From Rhyzopertha dominica (taxonomy: Eukaryota > Arthropoda > Insecta > Coleoptera > Bostrichidae): a stretch of 64,000 bases of DNA. Made by a program: the position numbers and the translations under genes. The stretch covers positions 10,912,001 to 10,976,000 of the forward strand of contig QCXZ01000064.1 of assembly GCA_025024175.1 (NCBI GenBank), written 5' to 3'. The notes beneath the pieces were generated by a model. It made no database searches. It was given only the letters and a program-made list of their open reading frames with translations, and was not told the DNA's origin. Positions 45,338-57,341 of this stretch are shown in pieces. Position 1 is the first letter of the stretch. The number at the start of each line of letters is the position of its first letter.

Positions 45338-48300
45338 CTATAGCTGGTCCATTGATTTTATCGGCTGGTGGTATGGTCGCAAGTTTACCACGTTTTGTTT
45401 ATTCAATTTTCGACCATCCGTGTCGCAAATCAAGTAAGCATTCGGTCCAACCTTACTATGCACATAGTAGGGACCGTTGAACAAAAGGAAAAACTTCTTT
45501 ACTTCGGATTGCTTGGCTGAGGACAAGTTATGATTCCGAACCAATACTGGATCACCCTCCTTGAAAATAGTCGGTTTTAAAGTTTTATCCCTAAAAGCGC
45601 GTCTGCGTTCGGCTTTACTTAATAAAGATTTCCTAGCCAAAACCCATACATCTTCCCGGTTTACTTCCGCGATCTGGTTTTCGGGGTAGCAAATTAACTT
45701 GGCAACCCTGTTAGGTTCAACTTTCCCGAAATGCAAATAATTAGGTGCAAAACCTGTGCTGTCGTGAACGGAATTGTTTATACAAAATTCTACCTCTGGC
45801 AGCATGGTAGCCCATTTTTTATGCTGTTGGTGGCACCACGTCCGTAATAATCGCCCAATTTCGCGGTTAACGCGTTCCGTCGCATTACCCTGGGGGAAAT
45901 ACACCGACGTATTTTTTACCTTGATTCCCTCTTTACTTAACCCGTCTCGCCAAACCTTCGACACGAACTGAGACCCATTGTCGCTCAGTATTGCCTGAGG
46001 CTTGCCCAGCTCTTGAACATATTTGGTCAGTATTTTATTTAACACCACTCGAGCAGAAGCCTTCTTTATTGCATATAGCCTAACCAATTTTGTAAATAGA
46101 TCTACAACAACAAACAGGTAAGTAGCAGATGACAACGATCTAGGTAACGGCCCCATCAGATCGACCGACACCAATTCTCCCGGTTTATTTGGTATTACTG
46201 CGTAAGTTTCGCCCCTACATACATTAAACACTTTTGCCTTCTGACAGACATCGCAAGAACTTACAATTCTCCTTATATCCCGCCGCATTTTAGGCCAAAA
46301 GAAGGTTTGCTTCATTCGATCATAGATCTTCCGAGGACCATAATGACCCATGTCCACGTGTTGCTGCAACACCAAATCTACCACTTGATTCCTTGGTACA
46401 CACAACTTATATCCCGGGTTTGCGTCCGTACCCCACCTAAAAAGTACTGACTCATGAAGTGCATACCACTGCACGATCTTGTCAGAGCATTCCGATCCCA
46501 TCCTGTGTTCCAACAACTTAATTATCTTTTCGGTCCATACATCACTCCTTTGATCACCCCCCAACCTTTTAAAATTCTCCTTAACTTGTTTATATTCCTC
46601 ACTTAAACGTATAGCAGATAAACAAACAGAACCACCTTCTTCTGGTTTCTGAAGTGTCTCCTTAGAACAGCTTCTAGACAAAAAATCTGCTAACAGATTA
46701 TCCTTGCCCTTACAATGCTCAATGGTCACATCAAATTCTTGAATGGCCATTACCCATCGATATAATCGACCACTCTTAATGTTGGTAGTCATTATAAATG
46801 ATAGGGCCTTATGATCAGTAACCACTACCACTTCTCTACCCAACAAAATAGTTCTCCACAGCTGCAGAGCGTACACAACTGCAAGCCCCTCCTTCTCCGT
46901 GACACTGTACGACAGCTCCGCTCCCCGCAATACTCTACTACAAAAAGCTATAAATCTCCTTTCCCCAGTCTGATCATCCCTCTGGAACAAGCAACCTCCT
47001 ATGGCATAATCCGATGCATCGGTTTGAACATAGAATCTACGTGCCCAGTTTGGATGCGAAGCTACCTCAGCACCCAAATATGCTTCCTTTATTGCATCAA
47101 ATGCTGCTTGCTCTTCCCCTGTCCACTTCCACTTACATCCCTTTCTTAACAATCTCACCAGTGGTTGTGAAAGTCCCGCAAGGTCCTTGCAGAATCTCCT
47201 ATCATAATTCACGGCTCCTAGGAATCCCCTTAACTCCTTAATACTTTTTGGTCTTTCATATTTAACCAGCGCCTCGATTCTTTTGGGATCTAATTTCACC
47301 CCTTCGGCAGTCAAGACATGCCCTACAAACGGAACTTCTGTCCTTAAAAACAATGATTTCCGCAACTTAATCGTCATGCCTGCTTCGCGCAATCTTTGTA
47401 GTAATTCTTCTAGATGTTGCATGTGCTCGTCAAACTCCTTTGAGAACACTAAGAGATCATCTACGTAGGCAGTAGTAAATGAAGCTACCCTAGGCCCCAA
47501 TACTTGTGTTAACCCTCTTATAAAGCTGGCGACTGATGTCGAGTAACCAAAGGGAAGCTTGCAGAATTGATCCACCTTATTCCCATACAAAAACCCTGTA
47601 TATTTACGGTGATCCCTTCTAATAGGTATCTGCCAGTAAGCACTGGTTAAGTCGAGAGTACTCAACACCTGGCCTCGTTGAAATGTCATAAACAATTCAT
47701 TTGGGTTGGGTGGTCTTACATGATCCTTCGCCATTCTTCTATTAAGAAATCTTGCATCAACACAAATACGAACTGATCCATCTTTCTTTTTCACAGTTAC
47801 GAGAGGCGAAATGTACTCAGTTCTTGCCTCCTCGATTATCTTCCAATCTAACATTTCCTGTATCTGTCTCTGTACTTCTTCGCGATGCACTAGTGGTATC
47901 GGGTACGGCTTAATGAAAAACGGCGATTCATCAGTCATCACTATTTCATGTTCGTATCCCTGCATTTCTCCTGGACATTCCGAGAATATGTCCTTAAACT
48001 CTAACAACAATTTACGTAATTGTTCCTTCATCCCATTGTCTCCTTCTATTTTCTGTACTGCCCTATCAAAATCTTCCTCCTTGTACTGATGCTTCATGAA
48101 TCCTTCAACAAAATTTATAGTGATATTATGTTTCTCATTCACACCACTGAGCAATTTAATTTCACTTATTTCACCAGCAAAACTACACTGCATCACCATC
48201 CGTTGAAAATCTATTTTCACGTCATATTTGTGCATAAAATCACACCCAATAATCACATCCCTGGTTAGTTTAGGCACCACCACACAATTCACTTCCACCA

Positions 48301-49177
48301 TCCTATGACACAATTTAACAGGTATCATAGCTTGTTCCACAATTCTTTGTTTGTCACTGCCTATAGCTCCGCCTACTACTATACCTACCACTGGTAATCT
48401 TGGCAGCACCATTCCATTCTGTTCCAGCTGTCTTAAAAATTTCTCAGATACAGCGGAAACCTGTGCTCCTGAGTCTACCAAAACTTCAACGATCCTCTGC
48501 CCTATTTCTGCTTTTATGGTTGGCGACCATAACACTGTTTCTTTTAACCCTTCTTCTTCTACGTCTCTCAATACTTCCTCCGTTTCTGTGAAAGTCGTTA
48601 TTATACTAATCTCCCTCCTTTCCTGTTGTTGCTGTCCATTTGATTCATTTAATCTTTCTATATTTCTTACAGGCTCACGTCCTGTGGGTCTATACTTTCC
48701 TCTTCTTTCTTGTTGTTGACTACTCCTATCCTCTGTAGCGCTGAATGTCTCATCGATTCTTTTTAGATATGCCTCTATTTCTTCTAAGGTCTTGTATCCT
48801 CCTGTTACAATTCCTCGTTGGATCTCTGGCGGAAAATGTTTCGTCAAGAACTCCATCAATCTACCCTCTTCTAATCCCTCGGACAAATAGGTGGCTTGGC
48901 TGGCCATTTTTAACAGATAGTCTGCCCTACTTCCCACTGTATACTTTCCATAGTTTATTTCGCAGAACAAATCACGCTCCTGTTCGACCCCCCAATAACG
49001 ATCTGTGAACCTCCTGCTAAATACCTCAAAATTCGTAAAGGAATCTTGTTTTGCCGTTACCCAATCGACAGCCGAACCCCTTAAGCACTCTACTACCAAA
49101 CCTACTTTCGCATTTTCAGGCACCCCGGCCTCTAAAAACAATTTTTCTAATTTTTTTAAAAAGAACTTGGGATGCAT
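45338..49177 (-). CDS. pol: Gag-Pol polyprotein, main frame (1279 codons)
   Basis: Residues 1-200 are the capsid-like end of Gag with no zinc knuckle. The protease motif LVDSGAQ is at 234-239 (Asp235). RT follows with LDLTSAYWQI and YVDD at 571-574, then RNase H with Asp720 (QTDASD). Integrase has an HHCC zinc site (H940, H945, C975, C978) and D1006, D1066, E1101 as the D,D-35-E triad. A basic C terminus ends at 1279. All catalytic residues are present. Gag and Pol are in one frame, without the usual shift between them. The start codon at 49177 is internal: the same frame is open upstream to 49213 and the true Gag start lies in the next entry, one base out of frame. Confidence 0.9.
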   Translation of the reverse strand: MHPKFFLKKLEKLFLEAGVPENAKVGLVVECLRGSAVDWVTAKQDSFTNFEVFSRRFTDRYWGVEQERDLFCEINYGKYTVGSRADYLLKMASQATYLSEGLEEGRLMEFLTKHFPPEIQRGIVTGGYKTLEEIEAYLKRIDETFSATEDRSSQQQERRGKYRPTGREPVRNIERLNESNGQQQQERREISIITTFTETEEVLRDVEEEGLKETVLWSPTIKAEIGQRIVEVLVDSGAQVSAVSEKFLRQLEQNGMVLPRLPVVGIVVGGAIGSDKQRIVEQAMIPVKLCHRMVEVNCVVVPKLTRDVIIGCDFMHKYDVKIDFQRMVMQCSFAGEISEIKLLSGVNEKHNITINFVEGFMKHQYKEEDFDRAVQKIEGDNGMKEQLRKLLLEFKDIFSECPGEMQGYEHEIVMTDESPFFIKPYPIPLVHREEVQRQIQEMLDWKIIEEARTEYISPLVTVKKKDGSVRICVDARFLNRRMAKDHVRPPNPNELFMTFQRGQVLSTLDLTSAYWQIPIRRDHRKYTGFLYGNKVDQFCKLPFGYSTSVASFIRGLTQVLGPRVASFTTAYVDDLLVFSKEFDEHMQHLEELLQRLREAGMTIKLRKSLFLRTEVPFVGHVLTAEGVKLDPKRIEALVKYERPKSIKELRGFLGAVNYDRRFCKDLAGLSQPLVRLLRKGCKWKWTGEEQAAFDAIKEAYLGAEVASHPNWARRFYVQTDASDYAIGGCLFQRDDQTGERRFIAFCSRVLRGAELSYSVTEKEGLAVVYALQLWRTILLGREVVVVTDHKALSFIMTTNIKSGRLYRWVMAIQEFDVTIEHCKGKDNLLADFLSRSCSKETLQKPEEGGSVCLSAIRLSEEYKQVKENFKRLGGDQRSDVWTEKIIKLLEHRMGSECSDKIVQWYALHESVLFRWGTDANPGYKLCVPRNQVVDLVLQQHVDMGHYGPRKIYDRMKQTFFWPKMRRDIRRIVSSCDVCQKAKVFNVCRGETYAVIPNKPGELVSVDLMGPLPRSLSSATYLFVVVDLFTKLVRLYAIKKASARVVLNKILTKYVQELGKPQAILSDNGSQFVSKVWRDGLSKEGIKVKNTSVYFPQGNATERVNREIGRLLRTWCHQQHKKWATMLPEVEFCINNSVHDSTGFAPNYLHFGKVEPNRVAKLICYPENQIAEVNREDVWVLARKSLLSKAERRRAFRDKTLKPTIFKEGDPVLVRNHNLSSAKQSEVKKFFLLFNGPYYVHSKVGPNAYLICDTDGRKLNKQNVVNLRPYHQPIKSMDQL

Positions 49178-49190
49178 ATTCCCATTCGGT

Positions 49191-49487
49191 CTAAAAAATA
49201 AATTTGTACCCCCCCAATTCTTTCCAAAGCATAATATATGATTTCGAACGCTCTAACGCCCCTTGACTCGACGTCACACCTGTCCTCATCTCATCTACCT
49301 GTTCACTACCAGTGACATTAGACTGATTCGACGGTACCGAATTGGCTAACTGCGCCATACACACCTGCATCTGTGCCATACTATCGGCTAACCGACACAA
49401 AACCGATTCTAAGTTAGATGGTTCGCGGTTTACACTATCATTGCTTTCTGCCATCTTGGGTTCTTGTCTTTTCCTACCTCTAGGCAT
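49191..49487 (-). pseudogene. gag: Gag N terminus, separated by a one-base shift
   Basis: A frame starting at the ATG at 49487 runs through a basic then Asn/Ser-rich N terminus and stops at 49191, just after a run of G on the minus strand (C at 49211-49217). Past that run, the neighbouring frame continues into the main polyprotein. The simplest reading is a single-base change in the homopolymer, either a real mutation or a sequencing error, that splits one Gag-Pol frame of about 1390 codons. Confidence 0.7.
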
Positions 49488-49564
49488 TAACTTCTTCTTT
49501 ACAAAACAATTCAACAATCAAACAATGCAAATATCTATACACTCAATCTGATAATTGAACAATG

Positions 49565-49582
49565 TCCAGCTATTGGGCGCCA
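49565..49582 (-). other. primer-binding site
   Basis: TGGCGCCCAATAGCTGGA on the minus strand a few bases inside the 5' LTR. The TGGCGCC start is standard for tRNA-primed retroelements; I cannot name the tRNA with confidence. Confidence 0.7.
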
Positions 49583-49587
49583 AATAT

Positions 49588-50183
49588 ATAATGCTCCCTT
49601 CTTATAAGGGAACTAGATTCTTTCCTTTAACGTAATCTGAATAGCAGTGGTGAAATAACAGAAAAGCATTTAAAGACAAACCACTTTATTACATTAAAGT
49701 CAAGCAACTAAAAAATAACACGCGTCGAAAACGTTCGAACGAAAATCAGTTTATTCCTGCCCGTAAAAGAAAATAATTAGTTTGTTCACTTATCTGTTCG
49801 TTGCAAGCTCGCTCACACGAAGAACTTTCCAAGGTTGCTGTATAACGCAGCTGGCTGGGATGACGCAATAGCGGCAGGTGTATCGCCTCCGCTCGTCACA
49901 AGTCCGCGTGCACGGCGATCTCTTAACTCCAGGAAGAAATCTCCACCAGGAGATTTATCCTTGCTGATAATGACGACGGTGGAAGCTTTCCAACTTTGGG
50001 TGAAGCCAACACCACAAAACACAAGCTTGTCTTCCTTTCTAGCCTTTCAGGCAGCTAGAAATACCACCAGCGAGCACTACGGCGTACCGACCACCATTCT
50101 TCGCCGCACACCGCCTACTCAACTCAAACTAACATGGTTGCCAGACGTACTCTTTTGTCCGGCTTACGCACTGTTTGATTACA
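49588..50183 (-). repeat. 5' LTR of the gypsy-type element
   Basis: Same length as and near-identical to 44671-45266; carries the promoter for the element transcript. Confidence 0.9.
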
Positions 50184-50188
50184 AACTT

Positions 50189-51179
50189 CAACTTATTGGA
50201 CGCAATCTTAACCCGCAATACTGCCTTCCACGGAGAACGCAAATACAGATATGACAGATAATATAGATACTGTCAACCGACAAAATATTAACTATACTCT
50301 GGTAGCCCTAAATATTCATGTTCTCTTCTAGAATATTTGGAAATAACTTTAGCACCACCCTGTTTAATATTATATAAATATTTACTTAAATGAAATGGCT
50401 ACCTATCAATTTTGACAAGATACAAGCATAAACTTTTTAACATCTTATTAGTGTCCTTATTTGTAATATCTGTTTCTAAATCTGTACTATGAACGTTGTT
50501 CGATTATTTCTATAACATTTGTCAGTACTCATCAGACAAAATAATATTACCAATTTTGTGTAGGTACTAGCTTATTAGATTATTTATTAATTACAATAAT
50601 TAATTCTCCTAATTAATTAACAATCGATGGTGACAAGGATACAAAGATTTGAATTGATATTGAATTAACCTACATCTAAATTTTTCTTCATTGTCTCAAT
50701 AACAAAAAATCATTTGTTATTTTAACAGAGGACGCCGGATTTCCACATATTTACAGATATCAACTTTAGGGCAACGCTGGATCACACACGTGTAGGCTGA
50801 AGAAGAGTAAGCTTCTGCAATTACATTCGCTTTACAGAAACTTCACCTTGTCCTCCCTGCTCGTTGCCCATAACAACACTACAGTGACAAATTAAAAATA
50901 TAAATGGACTGTTAGCTGTCTAAAATACATAAATGCTTCTAAATATCTTTCTGTTCTAGAAGTACAGTAATTATAATATATATTATAATTATAAAATATA
51001 AAAAAGCAGTACTAATCTAGTCAACGACCTATTTAATTTGTTTAAGAGACTATCTAAGGACCACTGCAATATTTTGCTTTACCTTTAAAGACAAAATAAA
51101 ATTCACAGGAACAGCAGGTACTAATGATTAATATTAGCTTTATATTATTATCAAATGATTAAGTTAATGGATAACCAGT
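50189..51179. other. no recognised gene
   Basis: AT-rich flank with no coding or repeat signal. Confidence 0.35.
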
Positions 51180-51536
51180 GATATTGTCGCATCTATCTAA
51201 AGATGGTAGAGCAGCGACATCAAAAGATTTAAAAATGGACTTACCTTAGAAAATGCGTTAATTTTGTAGGCTTGTAGGAAAGAAAGTTAACATAACGTTT
51301 CCAAAAGATCTATTTACTAACTTATAGTTACATGAGAATAAAATGAGGTACTTACATTTTTCTTGGACAGAGCGAACGTGTCACCTACCCACGAAGACGG
51401 TTGATCGGAGAGAGCGTCAGGCCCTCATTTTTCCACCTCGATACTTAATAATGATTAAGTACGCATTTTTTATACAGTGGCGTACTCCGCGATACTTACA
51501 CTCGAGTGGCAAGGTTCGTACGTATGTGACAATATC
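51180..51536. mobile_element. MITE, copy B
   Basis: Begins GATATTGTCGCAT and ends ATGTGACAATATC: 13-base terminal inverted repeats with one mismatch. Aligns with 14084-14364 and carries an additional middle segment at about 51291-51375. Confidence 0.75.
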
Positions 51537-54500
51537 ATAAAATAAAGAATGCAAACTGAAGTGTACAAAAAACCAGCATAGGAAACCTATAAGAACGACA
51601 AGAGAACAGAAAATTTTAATGTGTTGGCTCTCAATAGGCTTGGGTCCTCATCTAAATATCTCCATCGGTTAGCCTTGCTGGGCCCCTCTGTCATAACAGA
51701 GTGAGTATATCGTGCCTTTGGTAGACAGTGCTAGTGATACACCAAGGTGCCAGTGAGAGTCCATCGCGACAAAGGGACTTCAAGTTTTGATTAATTAGTG
51801 AACAAGTTAAAATTGGGAAGTAATGAGTGATGCGGTCAAAGAAAGCAGGGCGACAGATTCCAAAGCGGAGCAGTAAAATTCCAGAACCGAACTGGCTGCA
51901 GTTTCCAAACCATCCCCTAATTACGAACGGCGGCGAAATATGGGAAGCGGGATATCCCACCAATCATGCCACTGCAGCTAACAAAGCACTCGCAGTATGT
52001 AATTGCGCCAGGTCAACGTGATCACGATCTGTAGATATCCCGGTTTAACCGGAAAAGCATGAGTGTGTTCGTTAACTTCGGGAATGATCGAACCTCACGG
52101 ATCCTTCTCGAGAATCGTACTGCTCGGGGCACGAACTGATTTTGTACACCTCCTAACTTGTTTGCGTTTGGTGAATACTGAATCTAATATTGCAGTGGTC
52201 CAACAGAACAAAGTTTGTAATATCTGATTTGATTTAATTTATTTAATGATCTTTATGGGTCAATGGAAATGGTTGCCCCGACCATCGATGTCCGCGTTTG
52301 GTTGAATTCAGTTGAACTAAGTTTAAATAAGAAATTATGGAATAATAGATTAGAATCGACTTACGCTTGATGTCTTCTCTCAGATATCAACGAATAGCTA
52401 TCCGTATCAGACACCGAACCTTCTTCCTCGAAGTTGAAGACGAAAATGACTAATTGTGCGAATTCTAGGTGGTGGTCCATCAATGTTGGGGTCAACAAAC
52501 ACTTATATAAGAAAAACAGATTTATTTTTGTCGACGCATGTATTTCTTTCACAAGGTGCGTTAAAAATGTACAGGGCCATAAGGGGTCACGATGCTTCAA
52601 TCTAATTTTAAAATTGTTGGGCTGATATGAACATAATTAGATGTCAATGGAATTTAGAGCCAACACTACCTATCCGACAATTCTAAAGTCAATTAACAAA
52701 GAAGCACTGTTTGTAAAAAGTTAAGAGTAAATCAATCAATTTGAGTATTGATAAAATGTTATGAAGGTGTTAACGAATAGATTTGAACAAGTAAATATAA
52801 ATAATAATCAGAAGTTTGGCCAAGGAATCAAAAATATGCTGGTGCTATTTGAAGAATACTATTGCACAGAATTGTCAATTTGATAATTTTTGGTTTCAGT
52901 TGTAGCTATATTTCTCAGTAATGATGATGTCTTCAAAATTTTTTTCAAATATTAGTCTTCAGTATCTACAGGGTATTTAAATTTACAATTTCTTAAGAGG
53001 TGGTACAACTGCAGATGTCAATTGGAATTAAACTAGCCCCATCTTTCCTGAACATTTCCTTTTTTGATTCATGCCAATATCTTTATTATTAATGTAGATA
53101 TACACTTTTGAAGCAAATAGCATATGAGACCTATTAAATGGGAATGGTAGAACAAACATTTACAATTATTATAATAGTAACGAAGGGGTTAAATATTTCA
53201 GAATGTATATGCAAAATATATATAAATATTAAAAATTAAATATTTTTTCATAAATGTTCCACAAATGTATAATATTAAATATTCGTTTAAAAATGTTATG
53301 TGTTATGTGGGGTAACAAAGTTTAGCTTGGTATTAATAGCGATGGGATTTTTGCAAGCGCAAACAACAAGCAAGAAATTATTTGGTATTTACAACAAACA
53401 ATTCTTTACTACAGCAAATTAATCTCTAACAAAAAAAAATTGTTGTTGGTAACAACAAATTTTTCTCGGTGTACTTACCACGAATACCTCGTTTTAAAGA
53501 GGAGATAGGGATGTGCTAAAGGAACGACTTCTCCTGTCGTCTGTGGGTCTGCTCCTCAGGAGTGCATATGTTCCCTTACTGCACCTGTACACGACTCTGT
53601 GTTGATTTTAAAAGTGTCAAGTGAAGGTCAGGTAGACAAGGCGTTATTAAGTGATTGCAATGAACTGTAGTGTCTGCGTAGTGGTAAAATGATTTAGTGG
53701 AGTTAGAATTTAGCAAAATCATTATCTAATATGATAATAAAGAAGGTTTGGTCAAAAATTAGCATTTTTTCGAACTCGTGCACGTAACAACATTTTGCTT
53801 TTATAGAGATACTACAAGGAACAAGTCGGTAATATTTAACAATTTAACCCACCGAAATTTAATGACCACTATTAAATTTTATTAATATATTGTAGCGTGA
53901 AATGTCATAAATGTCCTTCACACAAATTGCTATTAAAACCTTATTTATTTGCGCAGCATTATTATCTTTACCACTCTGGCAGTTAGTTGGCAATTGAGTA
54001 TAATGATTTTCGTACAAATTGATTGTGTAAATGAATTCGCCGAGGGCGTAATCAACTGTACAACCGATAGCGGAATGAAAACGATAAAAATATGGTGCTG
54101 TCGAATTGGGTAAATTAATGCATTTGCCTTAATAAACTGATATAGATAAGACACAAAAATGCAGTGTAATATGAAATATTTGCTAACATATTTACTTGAT
54201 TATTTTGTAAATGTCCTGCCCCAGCACAAACGAATCGGTAGGTAACATATTAAACTTATTCTATCCTACTACTAGATTTCCGATAACATATTGCTTAAAC
54301 AATTTGTTTCAAAAATTTTTTAATTTTTCGCAAATGTCTGAGAAACTACAAATTTAATTGCAAAAATGGTGAGAAGCAATCTTAATTGCTATTAGGTCTT
54401 TGCAGTTTTACTCCCCGTCCGCTCTTTGTATTCATTTAAAAGTGTTAAACTAAATTTTGAATTATAAACACAAAATATGTCCTACAGCGTAGTGCAGCTT

Positions 54501-56491
54501 TTGTAAAAGCGCGGATACAGGTGTTACGTTTTTGTTTATAACTCGATAAATAAAAAGCGGGGGATAAGAACTATATATTCTTGTCCCGAATTTAATAGCA
54601 ATTACACTTCTGGTACCGAGATATGCGAAAAAAATGTTTATAACAACTTGTTTAAACAGTATGTTGCTGAATTATTTCATCTATTAAGTCACTCACGCCT
54701 GGACTATACCAGTTCATTTTATTGCTGCAAGATCTCCCGTCTGAACTAAAGCCCGTGATTAAATTACGAAATACCCTTGATAATTTTCTGCCTAGCAAAT
54801 ATTTAGATAAGGGGCGTTCTATTAGGTTTGCAAATTGCAAAGCATGAGCAAGAGTGGAAGGACTAGTGTGTTATAGTTCAACGTATAGACAATATTATCT
54901 AGAATGGCGGTTCTCAAACTCTGATTGGTGGCGCCAAAAAATATAGGTAGAACACAAACTGCTATAGTAAATCACGCTTAAATTTCGAGAGTATTGAAAA
55001 CGTTACCATTTTCACTCCAAAAAAAGAACGCGAAATTTGAATGTGGAAGAACTGGGAAACTGTCATTAGAAAATTTATAACAATAAAACATCATCTTTGT
55101 ATTCATTTCCGTACATGAACTTTAAGATAAACGTTTTCATTTCCAAGAACATAAAGATGTTGTAACTTTAGTTCTTTCTCAAGAAAATTCGAAACTAGTG
55201 ATACTCATTTAGGCATTTACAAAAAGTAATCAGGTTGGTATCTACCATTTATCCAACGGTAATCAGCTGATTAATCGATACATGGATCAGGTTAGGCAAT
55301 TTTCGTAACCGGTGTAGACATCTGTCACCTTTACTAGCACATTTTGCGTTAACAGGCATGCGCAAATGCAAACCACGAATGTCAATTATTAAAGGTCATG
55401 TTTTGACATCTATCGCGGTTACCGGCGGCGGCGCTTGTAATCGATCCTGGTCGATGTACCGGTAAACCGATTACAAATTCGAACGCGAAACACATCAACC
55501 CGGTAAATTTTTGAACGGATCCGGTGCAAGCGTTATCTACCAGGTCAATAGTAGTGACGGCCCTAATTCTATATTTTATTCTATATAAATAATACAGCAA
55601 CCTGGAGATGGACTAAAGAAATACATAGTTACTTAGGAATTTAAAGCAATGATAAGATTTTGTACCAAATTATCATTGCGCACGAAGGGCCAGACATAAG
55701 CGAAGTAAAGATTATACAGGAACGTCATGACACCCTCGCAACAAACAACAGCATTTGCAACGCAGATTTGTTACCATACAAGCTAGCAACATGGCAACGT
55801 ACTGGTGGTCGTAAAATTTTCTCGCGTATGTCATAAGATTTAGACGTCTGGATAAAATATACGGTGTCTGTGAGATGAACAAATGGAAAACGCTGAGAAT
55901 GATTACATCTACAGAAATACTTCCGGTCCTCGAGATTTATGGTTGGGGTAATAACTCACTAATAAAAAATTACAAAAGCGTTATCGCGATAAATATTCGT
56001 ATCTGTAGTAACAGAAACATCCGCTTTTTAATCTTTAAGAAATCTAATTTAAAATCTTGAAACCATATTAAAAGTCTTAACAATGTAGCAGATATGTCGA
56101 AATTTAGTTAAATTGTTGTTATGTGTGCTATACATCCAGACATACAGATTCAAGTAGCAGAGAAACTTCAGTTGTTTATTTTTAGACAAAAGGAAATATC
56201 TCAAAAAATACATTTTGCATCGGCACAGATTAGTCAAAGAATTCATAGTGCATAACCCCTCCAAAATATATGCTTTCCTTCACCATTTCGTTCTAGCTAC
56301 ATCGTACCTTTGTATAATTTCCTGTTACCCTTTAATGGACAATGTTATTTTAAGAAATCTTTGAATATATAAAATACAATATGCATAAAATGTATTTTCT
56401 GCATATTGTCAGCTACCTGCCTAAAATGATACACCACGCTCGTTGATTAACGATTTATTCATTAGTTACTTAGCAAACACAACGCACACGT
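51537..56491. other. no recognised gene
   Basis: About 5 kb without a nameable feature. A minus-strand frame at 52361-52600 (79 codons) ends in an acidic/Ser-rich stretch and might be an exon or an LTR-element leader. 53340-53480 is rich in AACAA/TTGTTG tracts. 51900-52150 and 55300-55560 are GC-richer. No tRNA was seen. Confidence 0.3.
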
Positions 56492-56597
56492 TACTGGGCG
56501 ATTATGAAGCGGAATAATATCGAAATGAATGCCTCTTCGGCCATCTGCCTTCCCATCTGATGACCATTCGCCGTGCGCATTACATGAGGGATTCAAG
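56492..56597. repeat. 105-bp dispersed repeat, copy 1
   Basis: Aligns with 57231-57341, including GAATGAATGCCTCTTC and CATCTGCCTTCCC; diverged but clear, in direct orientation. Confidence 0.6.
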
Positions 56598-56713
56598 GAC
56601 GCCCACATTCGGCCATCCAGTTTGCCGTTTTGACCTCAAAGGCTGAAAGTCGTAAATGGCGTGGTTGGATTCCATTTGATACAGCAGTATGCCTTTTATG
56701 TCTGGCAGGATAT

Positions 56714-56815
56714 CCATTGGCGGAATGAGCGCTTTAGGTTTGCAAAATGATGTCCGTTGGCGGATTGAACTCTTTAGGTTTGCGAAATGATGTAAATTGG
56801 CGGACTGAACCCTTA
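56714..56815. repeat. 40-bp tandem repeat, about 2.5 units
   Basis: Units start at 56714, 56754 and 56794, each containing TTGGCGGA, TGAAC-type text and a TTTAGGTTTGC block. Confidence 0.75.
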
Positions 56816-56854
56816 ATGTTGGAAAAACATAAAAAACACTCACGACCTGCCACC

Positions 56855-56936
56855 GTCGGTTACTTCTCAAAATTTGTTCCTCAGTTTGCGAAACGAACTG
56901 CGCCTCTAACAAAATTATTGCAATAAGGGACAGAAA
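56855..56936 (+). pseudogene. short gypsy-type pol relic
   Basis: Reads YFSKFVPQFAKRTAPLTKLL then a stop, matching the conserved stretch between RT and RNase H of gypsy elements (YYRKFI-x-x-FA-x-x-x-xPLT-x-LL). Only about 25 codons survive. Confidence 0.5.
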
Positions 56937-57230
56937 TTGTAGAAACTCTGATAAACGATATTATTACAAAACCAAGTCTGTTTATTTACAATACTATTAT
57001 AGTTACCAACAGTAGTCTCCACAGATGCAAATAGAGATGGACTGTAAGGCATTCTTATACAAATCTCTAATGATAGCGAAAACCCTGTTGCATATTTTAG
57101 CAAACAAACAACGAAATTGAAAGAACTGCCACTCTTTTGAGCTAGAATCTTTAACCATTTTCAAAGCATTATAGCGATTCCGGTATTACTTCCTGGACGT
57201 TGCTGTGGGCCACTTCTGACGCGTCTTATC

Positions 57231-57341
57231 ACTAGGCGATTATAATGAGGAATGATATCGGAATGAATGCCTCTTCTGTCATCTGCCTTCCCGTGTGATG
57301 ACATATTCGGCGGGCGCATTACGCGAGTTATTCAGGGATGC
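57231..57341. repeat. 105-bp dispersed repeat, copy 2
   Basis: Partner of 56492-56597. Confidence 0.6.

Larger units (their letters stand above)
44671..50183 (-). mobile_element. gypsy-type LTR retrotransposon, full length and young
   Basis: 596-bp LTRs at 44671-45266 and 49588-50183 flank a gag-pol region on the minus strand. A five-base direct repeat AACTT lies on both outer sides (44666-44670 and 50184-50188). Only two LTR differences were noticed (near 44713 and near 45142), so insertion is recent. The order protease-RT-RNase H-integrase is that of the Ty3/gypsy group. No env frame is present. Confidence 0.92.

Noticed and set aside
44918..45343. 141-codon plus-strand frame, repeated at 49835-50254, plus a 69-codon minus frame
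   Set aside because: They lie inside the two LTRs and are duplicated only because the LTRs are. They have no coding signature.
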